From NCBI GenBank assembly GCA_011947345.1, contig JAAVTG010000199.1, forward strand, positions 26,952-90,951: 64,000 bases of DNA, read 5' to 3'. This document shows positions 21,094-33,700 of the stretch, in pieces. Made by a program: the position numbers and the translations under genes. Source of the DNA: Phytophthora quininea. Its lineage: Eukaryota; Oomycota; Peronosporomycetes; Peronosporales; Peronosporaceae. Each line of letters starts with the position of its first letter. Position 1 is the stretch's first letter. Below the pieces are notes generated by a model. It had not been told where the DNA came from, made no database searches, and saw only the letters and a program-made list of their open reading frames with translations.

Positions 21094-22180
21094 CTTCTTG
21101 TCCTGTGCCCCCCGAGGCGGATTCGCGAATGGCCACTGGTCCGGTGGCGATCCGATGGCACCGGATCGCGTCCGTTTATTGCCATCGATCCTGCAAGTAG
21201 GACGTTGAAGCGAATCTTGGAGAAAGATGCCTCTCGCCATCACGGTATAGTATAGCTCTGGGCCATCGCATGCGGAGAATGGCATCACAGCCACAGACCA
21301 TGACGGCGACACTAATTGCTGCAGTGGCGTGCTAATCCCCATCGTGCAGGATCTGTCATTCCCACAGCGCTCGGAAGTGGTTCGAGCATGGAGAAGGCTT
21401 CTTGGGGCAGTACGTCAAGTGGCAGCCTATGAATCGTAGCGCTCGACGCTGGTAAGACTCTACGAAACGGGGTGCGTCGTGAGGCGATCGGTGAGGTGCG
21501 GTAGCGTGGATTTGGCGAGCGCTGCTGCAGACGTCCGAAACGCATTCGACGACGAACCTGCCAGAGCTGCGTCCGCATCGGTTGCTGATCTCAAGCTCAT
21601 CGATTTGGTCGACAGGTACTAGCGAGCAGGCTTAAGGCGGAGATCATTCTGGCTGAGTCTTGTTTGGTTTGCCACCGCCAGCATCGCTTTTTGCTCCTTA
21701 GTGGCCGCATTTTCAAGTCCACAACAATTTCTTAGGCTGCGTACTGCCATTCCGCTGCAATGATCCGACGGATTGTCCGTTCCGCTGTTTTGTTTGTAGT
21801 GCACGACTTCACTGCTCACCGATCCGCCAGTTTGAACCGTCAAATGTAGTCAAGACCGAGAGCATCAAAAGCAAACGTGTATTTAGTTGTAGAGGAGACA
21901 ACCTGCCTTGCTGAACTACAACGTTTTCTACTGGAAATCCGTGTTGCCCGCCAAAAACTCCTGGACAAAGTAGAACCTGCACTCGTCATCCATGCCGCAG
22001 TACATCGTTGCGGCGTTCGGGTTCGTGGCCAGCAGTTGATTAAACCGGAAACGTGCAGCCACCTCAATCGTGCTCGCTAGCTGGTCCTTGAACTCTTTGA
22101 TCGCAACGTCAGACCGCGAAAGTTTGCACATACGATCACCCTCTCGGCGAGCTGCAGTTCAACATGACTTCGTGATCCCG
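21094..22180. other. Transposon-flanking DNA without a recognisable gene
   Basis: About 1.1 kb upstream of the GDPD gene. The first 200-300 bp should hold the GDPD promoter. At 21750-21787 two copies of TTCCGCTG occur, the same motif that is clustered on the far side of the Harbinger remnant. A short minus-strand reading (21928-22131, IEVAARFRFNQLLATNPN) looks protein-like but matches nothing I know. Confidence 0.35.
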
Positions 22181-22189
22181 GAAGGTGTG

Positions 22190-22923
22190 TTTTGCTACTG
22201 ATTTCAAAGATGCTATACCAACTAAATGTTCACTGTTTGCAACAGGAAAATATTACCTAGGTGTTGCTACTCCTGGCTCGAGGAACTGCAGGGACCGAGG
22301 TTGGAATGAATGGAATCTCTATTCCATGGCGAGTTCCGAACTAACTGATAACAAACCACCCTCCCGAGGGGTTTCTCCCAAGGGCGGCGAAACGACTAAC
22401 CGCGAGTTCATGGTAAATAGGTCTGTAACGGACCATTGCCGGCAACACTTGGAGACGCTGGTTATGCCTTAACCAGGCACACGTTGACGCCAAACAGAGG
22501 CGTCAGGTACCACCTAAAGGAATTTGGCCAGGGAAGTCAAAACCACAGACAAAGGAAGAGCTTTTAATCTGCGGCACTCATCGTTACGCAACGTCATCGA
22601 AAGGACCTACGGCTCCATCAAAAGAATTCCCGATCCTCCAATCGATGCCCAACTACGAGCTGGGCGCGCAGGTGGGCCTCGTGCAAGCCACGTTTGCGAT
22701 CCACAATTTCATTCGTTGCCATAAAGATGAATTTGCGGACAAGGAGCTTCAGAACAGCCGTGCGAGGGAAGAAGACATCACGGAGGCCGCACAAAGAGCT
22801 GCTGGAACTGACGAGATGGACGACGCATCAATGAAACAGGTTCGCCATAAGATAGCATCCGACATGTGGCAAAGCTACCTTGTAGTATTCGTATCTGGTA
22901 GAGATGGCGAGGTTGTTGTCTAA
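22190..22923 (+). pseudogene. PIF/Harbinger (DDE_4) transposase remnant
   Basis: Pieces in several frames follow the order of a Harbinger nuclease: PTKCSLFATGKYYLG (22218-22260), GDAGYAL...NRGVRYHLKEFG (about 22451-22525), FNLRHSSLRNVIERTYG (22563-22613), FPILQSMPNYELGAQVGLVQ (about 22628-22685), then ATFAIHNFIRCHKDEF. The RHSSLRNVIER block with its Glu is the third catalytic region of PIF/Harbinger transposases. Several one-base shifts and a 188-bp insertion break the frame, and the N-terminal half is not found. The downstream acidic tail (REEDITEAAQRAAGTDEMDD) is retained. Confidence 0.75.
22261..22448. mobile_element. 188-bp insertion with short terminal inverted repeats
   Basis: The Harbinger coding sequence is interrupted exactly between CTAG and GAGACGCTGG (…YLG|DAG…). 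The inserted piece begins GTGTTGC and ends GCAACAC, a perfect 7-bp inverted repeat, and is flanked by TAG and TTG, a possible 3-bp target duplication with one change. It has no coding capacity. A small MITE is the simplest interpretation. Confidence 0.45.
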
Positions 22924-22979
22924 TAGCATTCGTTCATGAAACAAAAGTTCGCGTTGGAAATTATGTGTTCAAAAGGCAG

Positions 22980-23155
22980 CTCGCGCTCAATCCGCTGGAT
23001 CAATCCGCTATCTGCCGGAATTCGGGAGGATTGAATCCGCTGGAATATGGCCATTTATCCGCTCGAATTATATGCAGTACGCGCCAGCGGATCGGCCGTT
23101 CCGCTGGAAAGAAAATTCCGCCGGAATTGGCCCCATTCCGCTGGAATTTGGCACT
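22980..23155. repeat. Cluster of TCCGCTGGAA-type motifs
   Basis: At least five copies of TCCGC(T/C)GGA-like words in both orientations, including the palindrome AATTCCGCCGGAATT near 23117-23131. Similar TTCCGCTG words occur at 21750-21787, on the other side of the Harbinger remnant. Such subterminal clusters often serve as transposase-binding sites; that role is inferred. Confidence 0.4.
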
Positions 23156-23221
23156 GCAGACGCACTCTTATTCCAAAAACAAGTCTAAAACACAATTTGT
23201 CGTAAATCGCGAATATCACAG

Positions 23222-26200
23222 ATGGAGCCGACGAGTGACGGCGGCCGCGCGCCGCATACCCAAGCTGCCGACGACGAGGCCATGAAGAAGCCACCGCTGA
23301 AGGCTCCGGCCGTGCCGGACCCACGCCAGTGCGAGCTTTCGCGGCTCTTCATCGTGTGCGGACGCGGCCGCAAGCTGGACGAGCTCCAGACGCTCTTCTC
23401 GGCCTTTGGCGCCATCAAACACCTGCATCTGGCGCTGGACCGCAGCAAGAAATCGCGGGTCGGTCGACAGTTCACGAAGCAGCGTACTTACGCTATTGGA
23501 TATCGCGCAACTGACAGCTCTGATGCGATCACTGTAGGGCTTCGCATTCTTGCAGTATGAGGACCCGGCCAATGCAGCAGTTGCCATCGAGAAGCTGGAC
23601 CACATGAAGCTGGACGACGGACACATTCTCAAGGTTATTGCCGTGATCGACAGCGACATAATGCAGGACCTGACGCGTATCTCGACTGTTGTTTTGTTCG
23701 CACAGGTGACTATTGCTAAGGAGAAGCCTGTGGGTGGCAATGGTAAATTGAAGCGGGACCAACACGCTCGACAAGATATGGATGGGAAGGTGGACGGGAC
23801 TGGACGAGATGATGACGGAGGCAACGACGTGAGAGTTCCAGGCAAGCGGCAACGTTCGAGCCCGCCTGTGGCAGCCATGCCATTTGGACCGAGGTGCATA
23901 TCTCCGGTGTTTCAGCTGCACCCCAAAGTGCCTTCTGGTTTTACTACAACCGGGTTTTTCAAGAACGAAGTGCCAGTAATCAGTCCGCCAAGTACAGGAA
24001 ATGGCATATTGATGACCACAGGTGTGCACGAGGTCCTGCGCGCTATGGTGAACGCTGTGGAGAAGCAAGAAGCTCAGAAGGACCCGAATAACGATCTTTT
24101 CGCCACATACCAGCGCGAAATTGCACGAAACGCAGATGAAATACACCACCCACATGGAGGTTTGAAAGTTCTCGTCTCGGGGGCAACGAAGATCGAAGAT
24201 GAAAACAGCACTGAGTCACTTGCGTCAAGCATTCGCTCAGTATCGCTGACGTCAACGCCATTGGCAACGCACAGTTCTCCGTTGAATGTTCTAGGAACAT
24301 CTAGACCAGCGGTAAGAGAAAGTGGTGGGCTCATTCCAGCCCGTTTTGGGAAATTGCATTTACGCAGACGACGGCAAAGCCTAGATGGCAGCAGCTCGAG
24401 TGGATCTGATAGTAGCGGTGTTCGGCGGAAACGAAGCAACACGACGTCTTCTCCGCCAGCACTAAAATCCGGTGCTGCCGGCAACCATCAGGCTTGGTCT
24501 CCGTCAAGAAAGCTTTCTGATCGAAGCGACATCAGTCTTTCGCCAGATGCTTTGAAAGCCGAGATAATCGCGAAAAAGCAATGCAAGCGGCAGTCTTCCG
24601 ATAATACTATTGAAGAATCACATCGAGCGGCGAAGCAGCGGGCAACGCGTGGGAAGGACAACAGAAATGCCAATGAATTAAGCGAAGTGCCTATACGCCA
24701 CTCCATTCTCAACGCTGGAAGCAAGGAAAATACGGAAATCAAACTTGAGTGTAAATCGGAGGCACTGCGTGCCAGACTATTCTTCACATCGACTTACAAG
24801 GTACCACCCGGCATTTCGATGCCGTGCTACACTCTAGCTAATTTCCGCTTTCTGTTTAGTTTACTGAGCAGGAGCTGGAAGCTATGTTCGCGGTATATGG
24901 CGATTTTGAATCCGTAGAATTGGTCAAGAGCTTTGGCCGCGTGAAGACAATGGCTTATGTTTGCTATTCAAAGGTATGATTGTTGCAAGTTGAAACGCAT
25001 TAAGAGCACGCACTGATCCATGCGCAAAATTGTTCAGCCTTTGACAGCGGCATTTGTGGTCAAATCTTTTCGCGAAGAATCGTCGCAGGGAGAAGAAGAC
25101 CCAGAGAAAGCTGAATTCATGGCGGTGAGTGTGCAATTACGAAGGCGAACGCAATGGTTCTGACGAAGGGTTATAATGCTCGCAGCTGTCTTTTGCTCAC
25201 GAATCCGGCAGAGCCCACTCCACACCACCTCAGCGAGTGGAGCTAGCAAACATTCACTCAGAACCTCGTCCTAAAGGATTAACCCTCACACCTACAAGTG
25301 CGTCAGCATTTGTGTCGACGAGCGGGACTGATCGGCTATGGGTACTCCTGTTATACGATCGGTATTTGGCCACACATATGCTGTCCTCGGTGGTGTCGTC
25401 GTTCACGGGTATGGAATTCATGGACATTAAGGTCGTTAAAAGCACGGGGAAGCTCAGGGGTCGCCTTTGTGAAATTTGATAGCGAGGAAAATGCGACGGA
25501 GGCCGCTCTTCAACTCCACCAGATGGAACTCCCCTCGGCTCTGGCAAATTTTTGCAAGCTATCGTCATTCTGGCGCCGAGCTTATTCACCGCAACTCATG
25601 GGAATAATGCAATTACCAACAACGATTCTTTGCGCCTGGATCGTGCGTCTGGCGATCGAGTAGTTACCGGTTCTTTGGAAGATGTGGACTTGCGCGCGGT
25701 GGAGGCGCGCTTTGCACACCTAATGCGGAGCAGCGAGCATCAACATGCAAGAGAGGGATACTACTTTCCGCAGTATTCTCCAAACGGAGGATCAACGAAT
25801 GACGTGGAGCTCCAGATTTCCCCGATGGCCGCTAACACGCTTCCGCCGTATCTCTCGACAGGACTCCACTCGTCAATGGGCATGTCAACAGGAATGGAGT
25901 ATTATCCGATGCAGCTCCTCCCGTACCCATCGCCCCAGCAACAACAGCAATTCCAGCCGTATCCTACCTTCGGAGGCTCTACAAATTATCCGCAGATGCC
26001 TCAGAATCAAACCTTTGGGGCTAGTGCCTCTGGGTGGATGGAAACCTCGTCATACTACCAAGGCGGGGCTCCTCAATATCCGTTTTCGTGCGGCCCTGAG
26101 CAAGAAATGGCATTTCCTGTTGCTCCCGTCAGCAATGGTAACGATGCAATGAGCAGTAGCGATGCATATGGCCCGCCAAAACCACGCTCCTCATCCGAGC

Positions 26201-26565
26201 AAATGGATGTCCAAGATGACAGCAGTAGCTGCAGCAGTCAACAGACGTTTACTTCCATTCAGGTCGCCACGAACGAACCAATCGAGCTCGTTTCGCTGGT
26301 ATGTACTCTCCAGGACTACCCAGGGGTGATGGCGTTCACAAAAGATGGCAGCGCTGGTATTGATAGGACAAGGTACTTGGTCGACTTCGCGAATGAAACG
26401 CAGGCTATCGAAGCCGCGCGTAATTTGGACGGATCACTTTGCGGAGGTCAAAGATTACGTGTGGAGAGGTCGACGGCTAGAAAACATTGTGGAGGTGGAG
26501 GGAAGGCTCGCGTAGGGTCCGGGCGGCGTAAGCGGCAACGCGTTGATCTGCGTAGTCGCAAATAA
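23222..26565 (+). CDS. Multi-RRM RNA-binding protein (RBM45-like layout)
   Basis: Exons inferred: 23222-23458, 23538-23633, 23706-24800, 24860-24973, 25038-25122, and 25187 to the end. RRM1 has RNP2 SRLFIVCGRG and RNP1 GFAFLQYED across the first splice, ending ILKVTIAKEK after a 72-bp intron. A long disordered Ser/Arg/Lys-rich region follows (RRRRQSLDGSSSSGSDSSG). RRM2 is split by introns (RLFFTSTYK/FTEQELEAMFAVYG ... MAYVCYSK). RRM3 reads DRLWVLLLYDRYLATHM ... GVAFVKFDSEENATEAA. After a Gln/Pro/Tyr-rich low-complexity stretch a fourth RRM-like segment (VSLVCTLQDYPG ... TRYLVDFANETQAIEAARNL) and a basic tail complete the protein. Two frame breaks (25446, one G too many; 25531, one C missing) lie in homopolymers. 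The role is likely RNA processing or localisation; the RBM45 likeness is from domain order only. Confidence 0.75.
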
Positions 26566-26714
26566 CATAAAATCACTTAAAGTAAAAGCACTTAGCCCCA
26601 CTGCCATCTCACGAGAAATCACGATCAGGAAAGACCGCAGGGGCGACGAGGGTCCAGAAAAATAGCCCCGACGCCACCCATTGTGAAATAGCCTTGACCC
26701 ACATTGTTGTGGTC

Positions 26715-28242
26715 TCATCGTCTTTTGAAGAAGATCTGGTAGATAGGGAAGATGAGTTGTCCTACAGTATATACAACAAGAAGTAAGGAGGCGTACCCGT
26801 CTGGACTTCCCCAGTTCGTGAGAACCATTGCCATGTACACTGAAGCCATCACCATGAGCACATGGAACTGGTATTCGGGCACCACAGCGTAGCCAGTTAC
26901 CTCTTTTGATATGCGTTGCTGCGTTATCCCGATGCTTTCAAATTCATCTCCGCCATCGTCAAGTTCTCTCTTCGACGTTGAGGAAAACAGAACTGTGCTG
27001 GTGGCTGACGTCCGCCAGCTCGTCCATGTGATCGTGAGCGCCGCGATCAAGGCATTCAAAATCACGCCAGACTGCTCTTGCTGCTTTGTTACGCTCGCTA
27101 CTCCAAATTCCGTGTTGGGGTTTGACCGCACGGTCTGATAGCACAAGAAAACCAGATAAAGAGATATTACCGTCGACGGAAGAAGCCCCACGTTGACCCA
27201 GGTCATAACTAACAAAATACGGCGTTATCCTCTCACTCTAAAGCAATTCAAAGAATAGGACCATAAGTTTCGTACCACTCAATCCTGTGAGGACAACGAC
27301 CGATAGCAGCGTCAGCAAGATGAACATCACGTTCAGATTAACTTGTCCGTAGCGCAGATACGAAATCGCAAGACCAGCAGTCGATAATGCCGTACAAATG
27401 AACACCAGTACAAGATACAATCCCTCCCTGAGCACAAAGACAATTAGTATAGAGACGCAATCGTACCTACGGGGCCTTACCATATAGATTTGGAGCCACC
27501 TCCGAGTGTTGCATCGAAGCTGCTACCCAAAAGGGCGTGGCGGGCGTCGTCGTCGCGGTCTGCTTCGTCCATCTTGTCCAAAATATAGTCTCGAAGGCTA
27601 TCTGCAAAGTGAACCTCATTAGCTTCACCACTCCGTCACGTGGAGTTAAACCCCTCCTACATGTTGAGTCCATAATGATGATGATCTGGAGAATGATAAA
27701 CAATGCCGAAGCTACTCGCGAGAGATCCACATAACCATCGAAAAAGTCTACCCACCAAATCAATCGACGGTAACTTGCTAGGCGTTGGCACTCATCTCTC
27801 TATTCTTACCGTCAGGAATGAACAGCGATGCAACGAGCATTCCCCGTAGAACGGCAGCTGGAAGAGCAGCATGCAGCACACATTCTCGCAGCCCTGAGCG
27901 ACCGCGCAGCTCAGCAGCGACGTCAGCACGAAAAAGCAGACCAAGCTGAAGCTAATCCTGCAATATGACGAGTTGCATTTAGAATAACTGGAATAATATG
28001 TATCTCGTCTCAGTGACCTGTAGACGAGCTGGTTCCCGACGCAAACGTCGGCATAATGGGCCTCACTGCATCCGGAGAAGACCCCGAGGTATGAGAGGTA
28101 GTCTGCGCAATGGAAGTGGCTCTGTTAGCGGGCATAACGCTTGAAGGACAGTAACTGACTGCATACTCTCTCCAACGGCGCGAACTACGCCTGCGCCGAC
28201 TGCACTCACGAAGAAGAGCGAGACGTAACCCACTCGTGTCAT
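26715..28242 (-). CDS. Serinc (serine incorporator / TMS1) family membrane protein
   Basis: Seven exons can be joined with GT..AG introns: MTRVGYVSLFFVSAVGAGVV, then NYLSYLGVFSGCSEAHYADV, a segment with FSLVCFFVLTSLLSC and LLFQLPFYG, LIWWVDFFDGYVDLSRVASA, an acidic loop (DKMDEADRDDDARH), GLYLVLVFICTALSTAGLAI, and the final exon. The last exon has the best family signature: RISKEVTGYAVVPEYQFHVL followed by VYMAMVLTNWG. About ten hydrophobic helices fit Serinc topology. These proteins act in membrane lipid organisation and phospholipid scrambling. One frameshift near 27842 is a missing G in GGGG. The usual Cys-rich N-terminus is absent, so a 5' exon may be missed; the GTG-started upstream extension is not convincing. 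Confidence 0.85.
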
Positions 28243-28368
28243 GTTGGGCAAGTTTTCGAAAGTGCAGAAACGGTTAATATTTTGCTCAAGTTGTCGTAAG
28301 ACTTGTACAATGTATTTGGGATGATTTGTATTCACCCTTAGAAAGTATACTTTAACTTTTTGTTTTTG

Positions 28369-30616
28369 TTACTGGTAAAGCTGCATCTGCGTGGGCGGCA
28401 CAATGAGGTCTTCGTTGATGGGAGCAGATAGATATTGCTTCAGCAAGTTCTTGAGCTCGGCGTTTTGCTCTTTCATGCTGGTCACGTCGTCGATCAGCTC
28501 CTTGCGTCGCAATAGCGCGGAATTGTAGTGCGTCAAGCCTTTTCCAAGAGTGCTCATGATGCGAATCTTCTGTGCAGGAAACACTTTTACGATGTTGGAC
28601 CAGTACTCTTTTTCTGCTTTTCGCGCCTTGGCCTTGAGGGCGGCAGAGCTGCTCCCTTTTGAATTCTTCTTTTGGATCGATCTCGCCATTGGTTGCTCGG
28701 TGCAAAATGCGAGCGACTGGAGCAGCGCGCTTCTGGTCGTTCATTTCCTGTTGTTACGTTGTTCATCGTGTTAGCTATCGTGAATACCAATAGCCATACG
28801 CAGAACATACCTCGACAAAGTGTCTAATCACTCGGATGACGTCCTCGGGTCCGACGACGAGCCCCCAGGACGCCTTGCCAGACGGATCACTCTCCTTGTT
28901 GTTATCACATCCTCGACTGTCGAGTGGAATTTCTAGTCTGGGGTCCTCAAAAAGTACCCCATGAGTTTCTCCATGTCCTCTTCGTTATCGATTCCGAGTG
29001 CGCATAATCATGTCCGCCTTCACCAGCTCGGCTTCATCTTCCGGCAGACTTTCGAGAGCGTGCTGCACACTGCTGTTAACCAAGAACCCTGCTTCAGAGG
29101 CCAGCATTTTTAGCATATACTTCAGCTTCGCCCCAGATATTTTCCTGACTGGTGGCGTGTACGCTTCAACCGACTCATCGTCAGCAAAGTCATCTTCTGC
29201 ATTGGTCCTGTCTCCATCCTCTTTCTTTGCCGGACTTTTATCGTTTTCGTTGTCCAGTGGGGATTCGCCTCCGTTTTCAAGTTGTTTTTGAAGAGCGGAC
29301 GTGTCACCAGCCTTTGCAGACTGGCTCCAGTGACGGATTGGTTGCGTTGGAGGTCGCCACGCAAGCCCAAGCTGCTGCTCGTGGATAATACGGTCAGCGT
29401 CCAGCAGCTTTTCAATCTTGCGGACTGCCTCCTCTTCATGCATTTGCCATACTTCGTTGTACTTGCTGCTGTCGCTGGATTCAAAGTGGGCGTACTTCTT
29501 CTGCAGGTCGCGGTACTGTTTTGTCAACCGCCGATACTCCTCGGTCAGCTCTTCATTCTGGTGCCGGTCTCGCGCATCTGTTTGGTTGTACTTGGCGATA
29601 AGTGTGGTAAGTGCATCTTTCAGCCGGGCCAATTTGCGCTTCTGCTGACTTAGCGTCGCCGAGTTCTCCATGTCGCGTTCCGTGAGCACTCGGTAATTGT
29701 ATTCGAGTTTCTCTGTATTTAGCTGGTAGGTCGCGCGCATTTCCTCGAGTTGCTGTTCCAGTGTTTGGATGTTTGTCTCGAGTTTGATTTTGAGCTCGTT
29801 GTAGTCTTCTCCATCGCGGACACGCAGCTCTTCGATTTCCTGCAGATACTGCTCGTCTCGTGTCTGCTTCGCTTCCATGTAAACCATCTCCATCTCTCGA
29901 CGGCGCTCGAAGAGGGAGTCAATTTCGAGCTTGTTGCTGGCAATCAGCTCGTCGCGCTCCTTGAGGAAGGCGTCCTCCATCTGGTCCAGCTCGAGTTCGT
30001 ACTCGTCCTGCATCTCGCGATACTGCTGACTCATCCTGTCGATGAGCTTCTCTACTTGTTCGGCCTGCACCTTCAGCGCCGTCACGTACTCCTCATCCTT
30101 GGCCTTGAGATGGTTCTGAAACTCCTTGATCACTGCGTCTTTCGACGCCAGAATCTCTGCACACGCTCGGTTCTGCAACTCCAACTCGTTATGCAGCTCC
30201 TGGGGCATGCTAAACTCAAACAGATCGGCCCACCGCATCTCTACAGCAGCGTTCTTGGCGCCGCTGTCGATCGCTTCCTGCTGCAGCTTGGCCACGCGCT
30301 TGTGACGTCGCTCCTCCTCCTCCACGCGACGTCGGTTCTCGGCATCGTCAGCTTCCACGCGCACGCTGGTGACGTGGCGGATGCCGGCCAGTTTGCGTCG
30401 GTCGAGCTGGCTCAAGCTGTCGGCTACCTGCTGCCGGCCGCGACTCATGCGTTGCGCCTCCCCGACCTGTTGCTGCTTCTTGCGTGACGCATCGTCCTTG
30501 GACGCGTTGCGGGCATCGATGCGCTGGCGACGCACGTTCACTCGCGCCTCGCGGTCGGTCGCCTCGGCCGACGGGTCTGCATGCGCCTTGGACGAGCTCG
30601 CAGACGTCGAGTCCAT
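28369..30616 (-). CDS. DRC1: Nexin-dynein regulatory complex subunit DRC1 (CCDC164)
   Basis: The main ORF (30616-28985) starts at ATG and is almost wholly coiled coil (for example ELDQMEDAFLKERDELIASN). It holds the N-terminal DRC1 pattern FSMPQELHNELELQNRACAE and a WQMHEEEA segment. After frameshifts near 29000 and 28949 (missing T in TTTTT), the 63-bp intron ending at 28745 and another shift near 28675, it continues to the family C-terminus: EYWSNIVKVFPAQK, LTHYNSALLRRKEL, QNAELKNLLKQYL and IVPPTQMQ. DRC1 is a scaffold subunit of the N-DRC that links doublet microtubules in motile 9+2 cilia, so it implies flagellated zoospores. Total about 750 residues, normal for the family. Confidence 0.88.
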
Positions 30617-30667
30617 CGCGGCAGGTGTGCTGGAATGGCTCCGTCCGTTACCACGACTTCAACATCA

Positions 30668-30702
30668 TTGACCTAATCGGGTATCGTTGACCTAATCGGG
30701 TA
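30668..30702. repeat. Two copies of a 16-bp word upstream of DRC1
   Basis: TTGACCTAATCGGGTA occurs at 30668-30683 and again at 30687-30702 (period 19). It lies 50-90 bp upstream of the DRC1 start codon, in its promoter, and could be a duplicated regulatory site or a simple local duplication. Confidence 0.4.
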
Positions 30703-30757
30703 CTTCTGAAATTGAGCGAGATTTGTTTGCTTTGGCAAGAAAATGGAGTAAGAGGGG

Positions 30758-33700
30758 TTTCCATATCTCAGTGGAAACCACTGAAAATTTGCCAGCACAC
30801 GGTAGATGTCACTTCTGAATTTGCTATGGCACCTGTGCTGGACTGGGTTCTTTTACGTTGGAGTATTGCAATTCCATATAGGATGAATTGTTCATGTATT
30901 TATTATGCATCAACTTCCCTATCTCTTACCTCATCTTACCGCGTTCGGGGAAGAGGGGCAGGGTCAGACTGGATCGGTGGGGGGAAGTCGTATCTTGTAC
31001 TAGCGAGATGTCGACTGGCCAAGGGTGAAACGGGTCTATGTACGTGCTGTTGAAGTGGTCAATAGACATTCGCTCTGCATCGTACAGTACAGACCTTGCG
31101 GTGGCTTACCTACTTTTATTGCAGAGGTGACTGCATGGACGCAAGGAAACTCCTTTTCCGGCCAATTGCCGCACGTACATTCTCTTGCCGGTAAACCCAT
31201 TGGTCGCCACGGATGAATATGACCAGTTTGCTTTGTTTTTCCGAGGAGTTACACATTGTAGACCCCTCCATGCATGGCGTCACTTTGCTTTGGGAGCTCA
31301 CCACCACTAGCTGCTGTCGTTCCGGAGCAAGATTTGGGACTAGATCGGATCCTGGGGTCTTTGTCACCCAGGTCGAAGGTATCTGCCTTCTGGCCGATAT
31401 GAGCTCGCCAAGCTTCCGAAAGCAAAGCGCGAAGGTTTCTAATGGTTTTGTGCTTCGACATTCGTTTCCAAGCCAGATATTCGCTTGGTCAGTCAGATTC
31501 GATGTAGTCTCGTCGTGTGTCGGCAGCTTTCATCACACGTAAAAACCACACCCAAGTAGCTTACTACCCGCTCGATGTCGTTCGCCTCATCGACAGCGCG
31601 TTTGATTCTTAAGATAGCTGATGCGCCGAGTTGGAACCCTTTGCCCAGTAAGAACTCTGAATTCCTATCGATTTTCCCTCATATTGGGGCAGAGTCTGAA
31701 CTTCAATCAGTCGAGCCAGCTCAGGCAAATTCTGGGCGGTGCTTCTCATGTCTTTTAGCGATCGAGGGATAGAACCCTCTGCAGCGGGTCGGTGTGGAAA
31801 ACCCACGTACTTGAGATGGTTGTGGGCAAGATTAGCGCGAGCTATTTTCTAAAAGCCGTCTACTCCACACACATTAAGAAAAAGGATACATGAGCTTCTC
31901 TTGATCAGCTTCAACGAACTGCTGCCTTTTGCACACGTATTTCGCGTTGCTCACACCGTCGCGATCGCTGCTAAAGCCTTCAACATTGAGTTGAAACCCG
32001 CCCTCTTGAGCAGGCTTTTACACTGACCTCGAATTGCCTTTTGTGTGCCATGGTAATCCGATCCAACATTGTCACGACGGTCGTATCCAACTCCGAAACC
32101 GTCTTTCGAGGAACTAGTCGTCTAGGTTTCTACAAATGAACGAAGCAGACTCATTGCTCTCGCTGTCTCCAAGTCTGAGTCTCCACGATAGAAGGCGGAT
32201 TTGCCGTAACGCTTTTGCTTTGTCTTTGCGGCCGGCATTTGGTGTTTGTCGTCGATCTCTTCAGGGCGGTTTGCAACATGGAGCGCACTTCATTGAAGCT
32301 CCTCCCACCCACCACTAAACATATGTATAGCCTGGGAGTTGAGAAGGCAAGTGGAGCTGATGCGGGAACTGAATTTGCATGCGTAGTTAATGTAGCCACA
32401 CCGCACAATTTATTTATAGTGAACCAAAGCCATAAGATAATATTCAACAGTGTTATTTAGAATGATATAAATGCTTGCACTGAGGGATGTGGCATAGTGC
32501 CGGGAGCTCCCGTGCCAGCCCCCGTCTCGTCGGGGCCCGGACCACTGGTGTGGACCACATCACATTCGGACCGGGACTCATCGGGACCTGGGCCACTGGA
32601 GTGGGCCACATCGGGGCCAAGGTACAAGTCGTCTCGTCTCGCGTTCCCGGTCAAGACCTCCTCCCAGGACCATACTCAAGCCAAGTCAAGTCACAAGAAT
32701 CCACCGCGAGGTGACACTCTCTCCCTGAGATGTGCCGAAGTGCCTCCTATCCGGACTATACTGGGTCCAGGTCAAGTGCGATGAACCATAGTGTTCCCAA
32801 GTCAAGTCGATCAAGGTATGCACCTGGGCCACGTCGGAACATCATCGGAGGCAGCGGACCCGGGACCCGGTCCGGGTCCATAGTGAAATCAAGTATAGTT
32901 CATAGGAACGTAACTCGCCCCGGCGAAGGCTGGGGCGACCAATTCGGTCTACTGTGGTGTGGAGATTTCTCCAAGATCCGTCAACGAACTGTCGCCTCCG
33001 CTATTGGCTGATAAAAGGCGTCGAGCTGGACCAATGGCGACGCGAGGCGAAGGTTCAGTGAAGGTCGCTATCCCGAGGCGGTCGCTATTGCGAACCATCG
33101 CCTGGTCGTGAATCTTCGGATGGGTAGCTCCGACGGCGACGCTTGCGTTTCACTTGACATTTGTATAGATTCATAGATAAGGGTAGGATTAGAAAGAGTA
33201 AGAGCCCGAGAGGGCGATACAAACAGAGCAGAATTTTCCCCGACTTCCCAAGCGGCCAAGCGTCCTAGGTAAGCACCTTGCCCTGTGGTCGTGGGTTATG
33301 CCTGCCAGCGAACACAGACCTTCGTGAAGTGAGTGCTCGTTTGGTCAGACCAAGAGTGAAGAGTGGTATTTTGGTTTGGCCCTATTAATAGGGAGTGTTG
33401 GGCGAGAGAGCCCTTGTGTGTGGAGTGCGGGTCGTATTCCAACGTGACTTCCAGCCGGAGTTATACTCCGGCGCCCCCGAAAGTCCACGGGACCAGGCAA
33501 CCTTCGTCTGCTGGTGTCACGGGGTTTTGAGTGTGTGAGAGAGTGTTTGGACGTACAGGTGAAGACTCGCGCCTGTAGCGTCGGTTTATATTTGCCTTCA
33601 GCGTAGACAGTGAGCGGAAGCCACACCGGCTCGGGCAGGGTCGGATCTGGTTCCTTCAGATCACGCCCAACATTCGTCTGACAATCTGGAAGGTGTATTG

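Noticed and set aside
29750..30487. 245-codon plus-strand ORF, Leu/Val-rich
   Set aside because: Antisense to the DRC1 coiled coil; Glu/Lys/Gln codons read backwards give Leu/Phe/Val, imitating a membrane protein.
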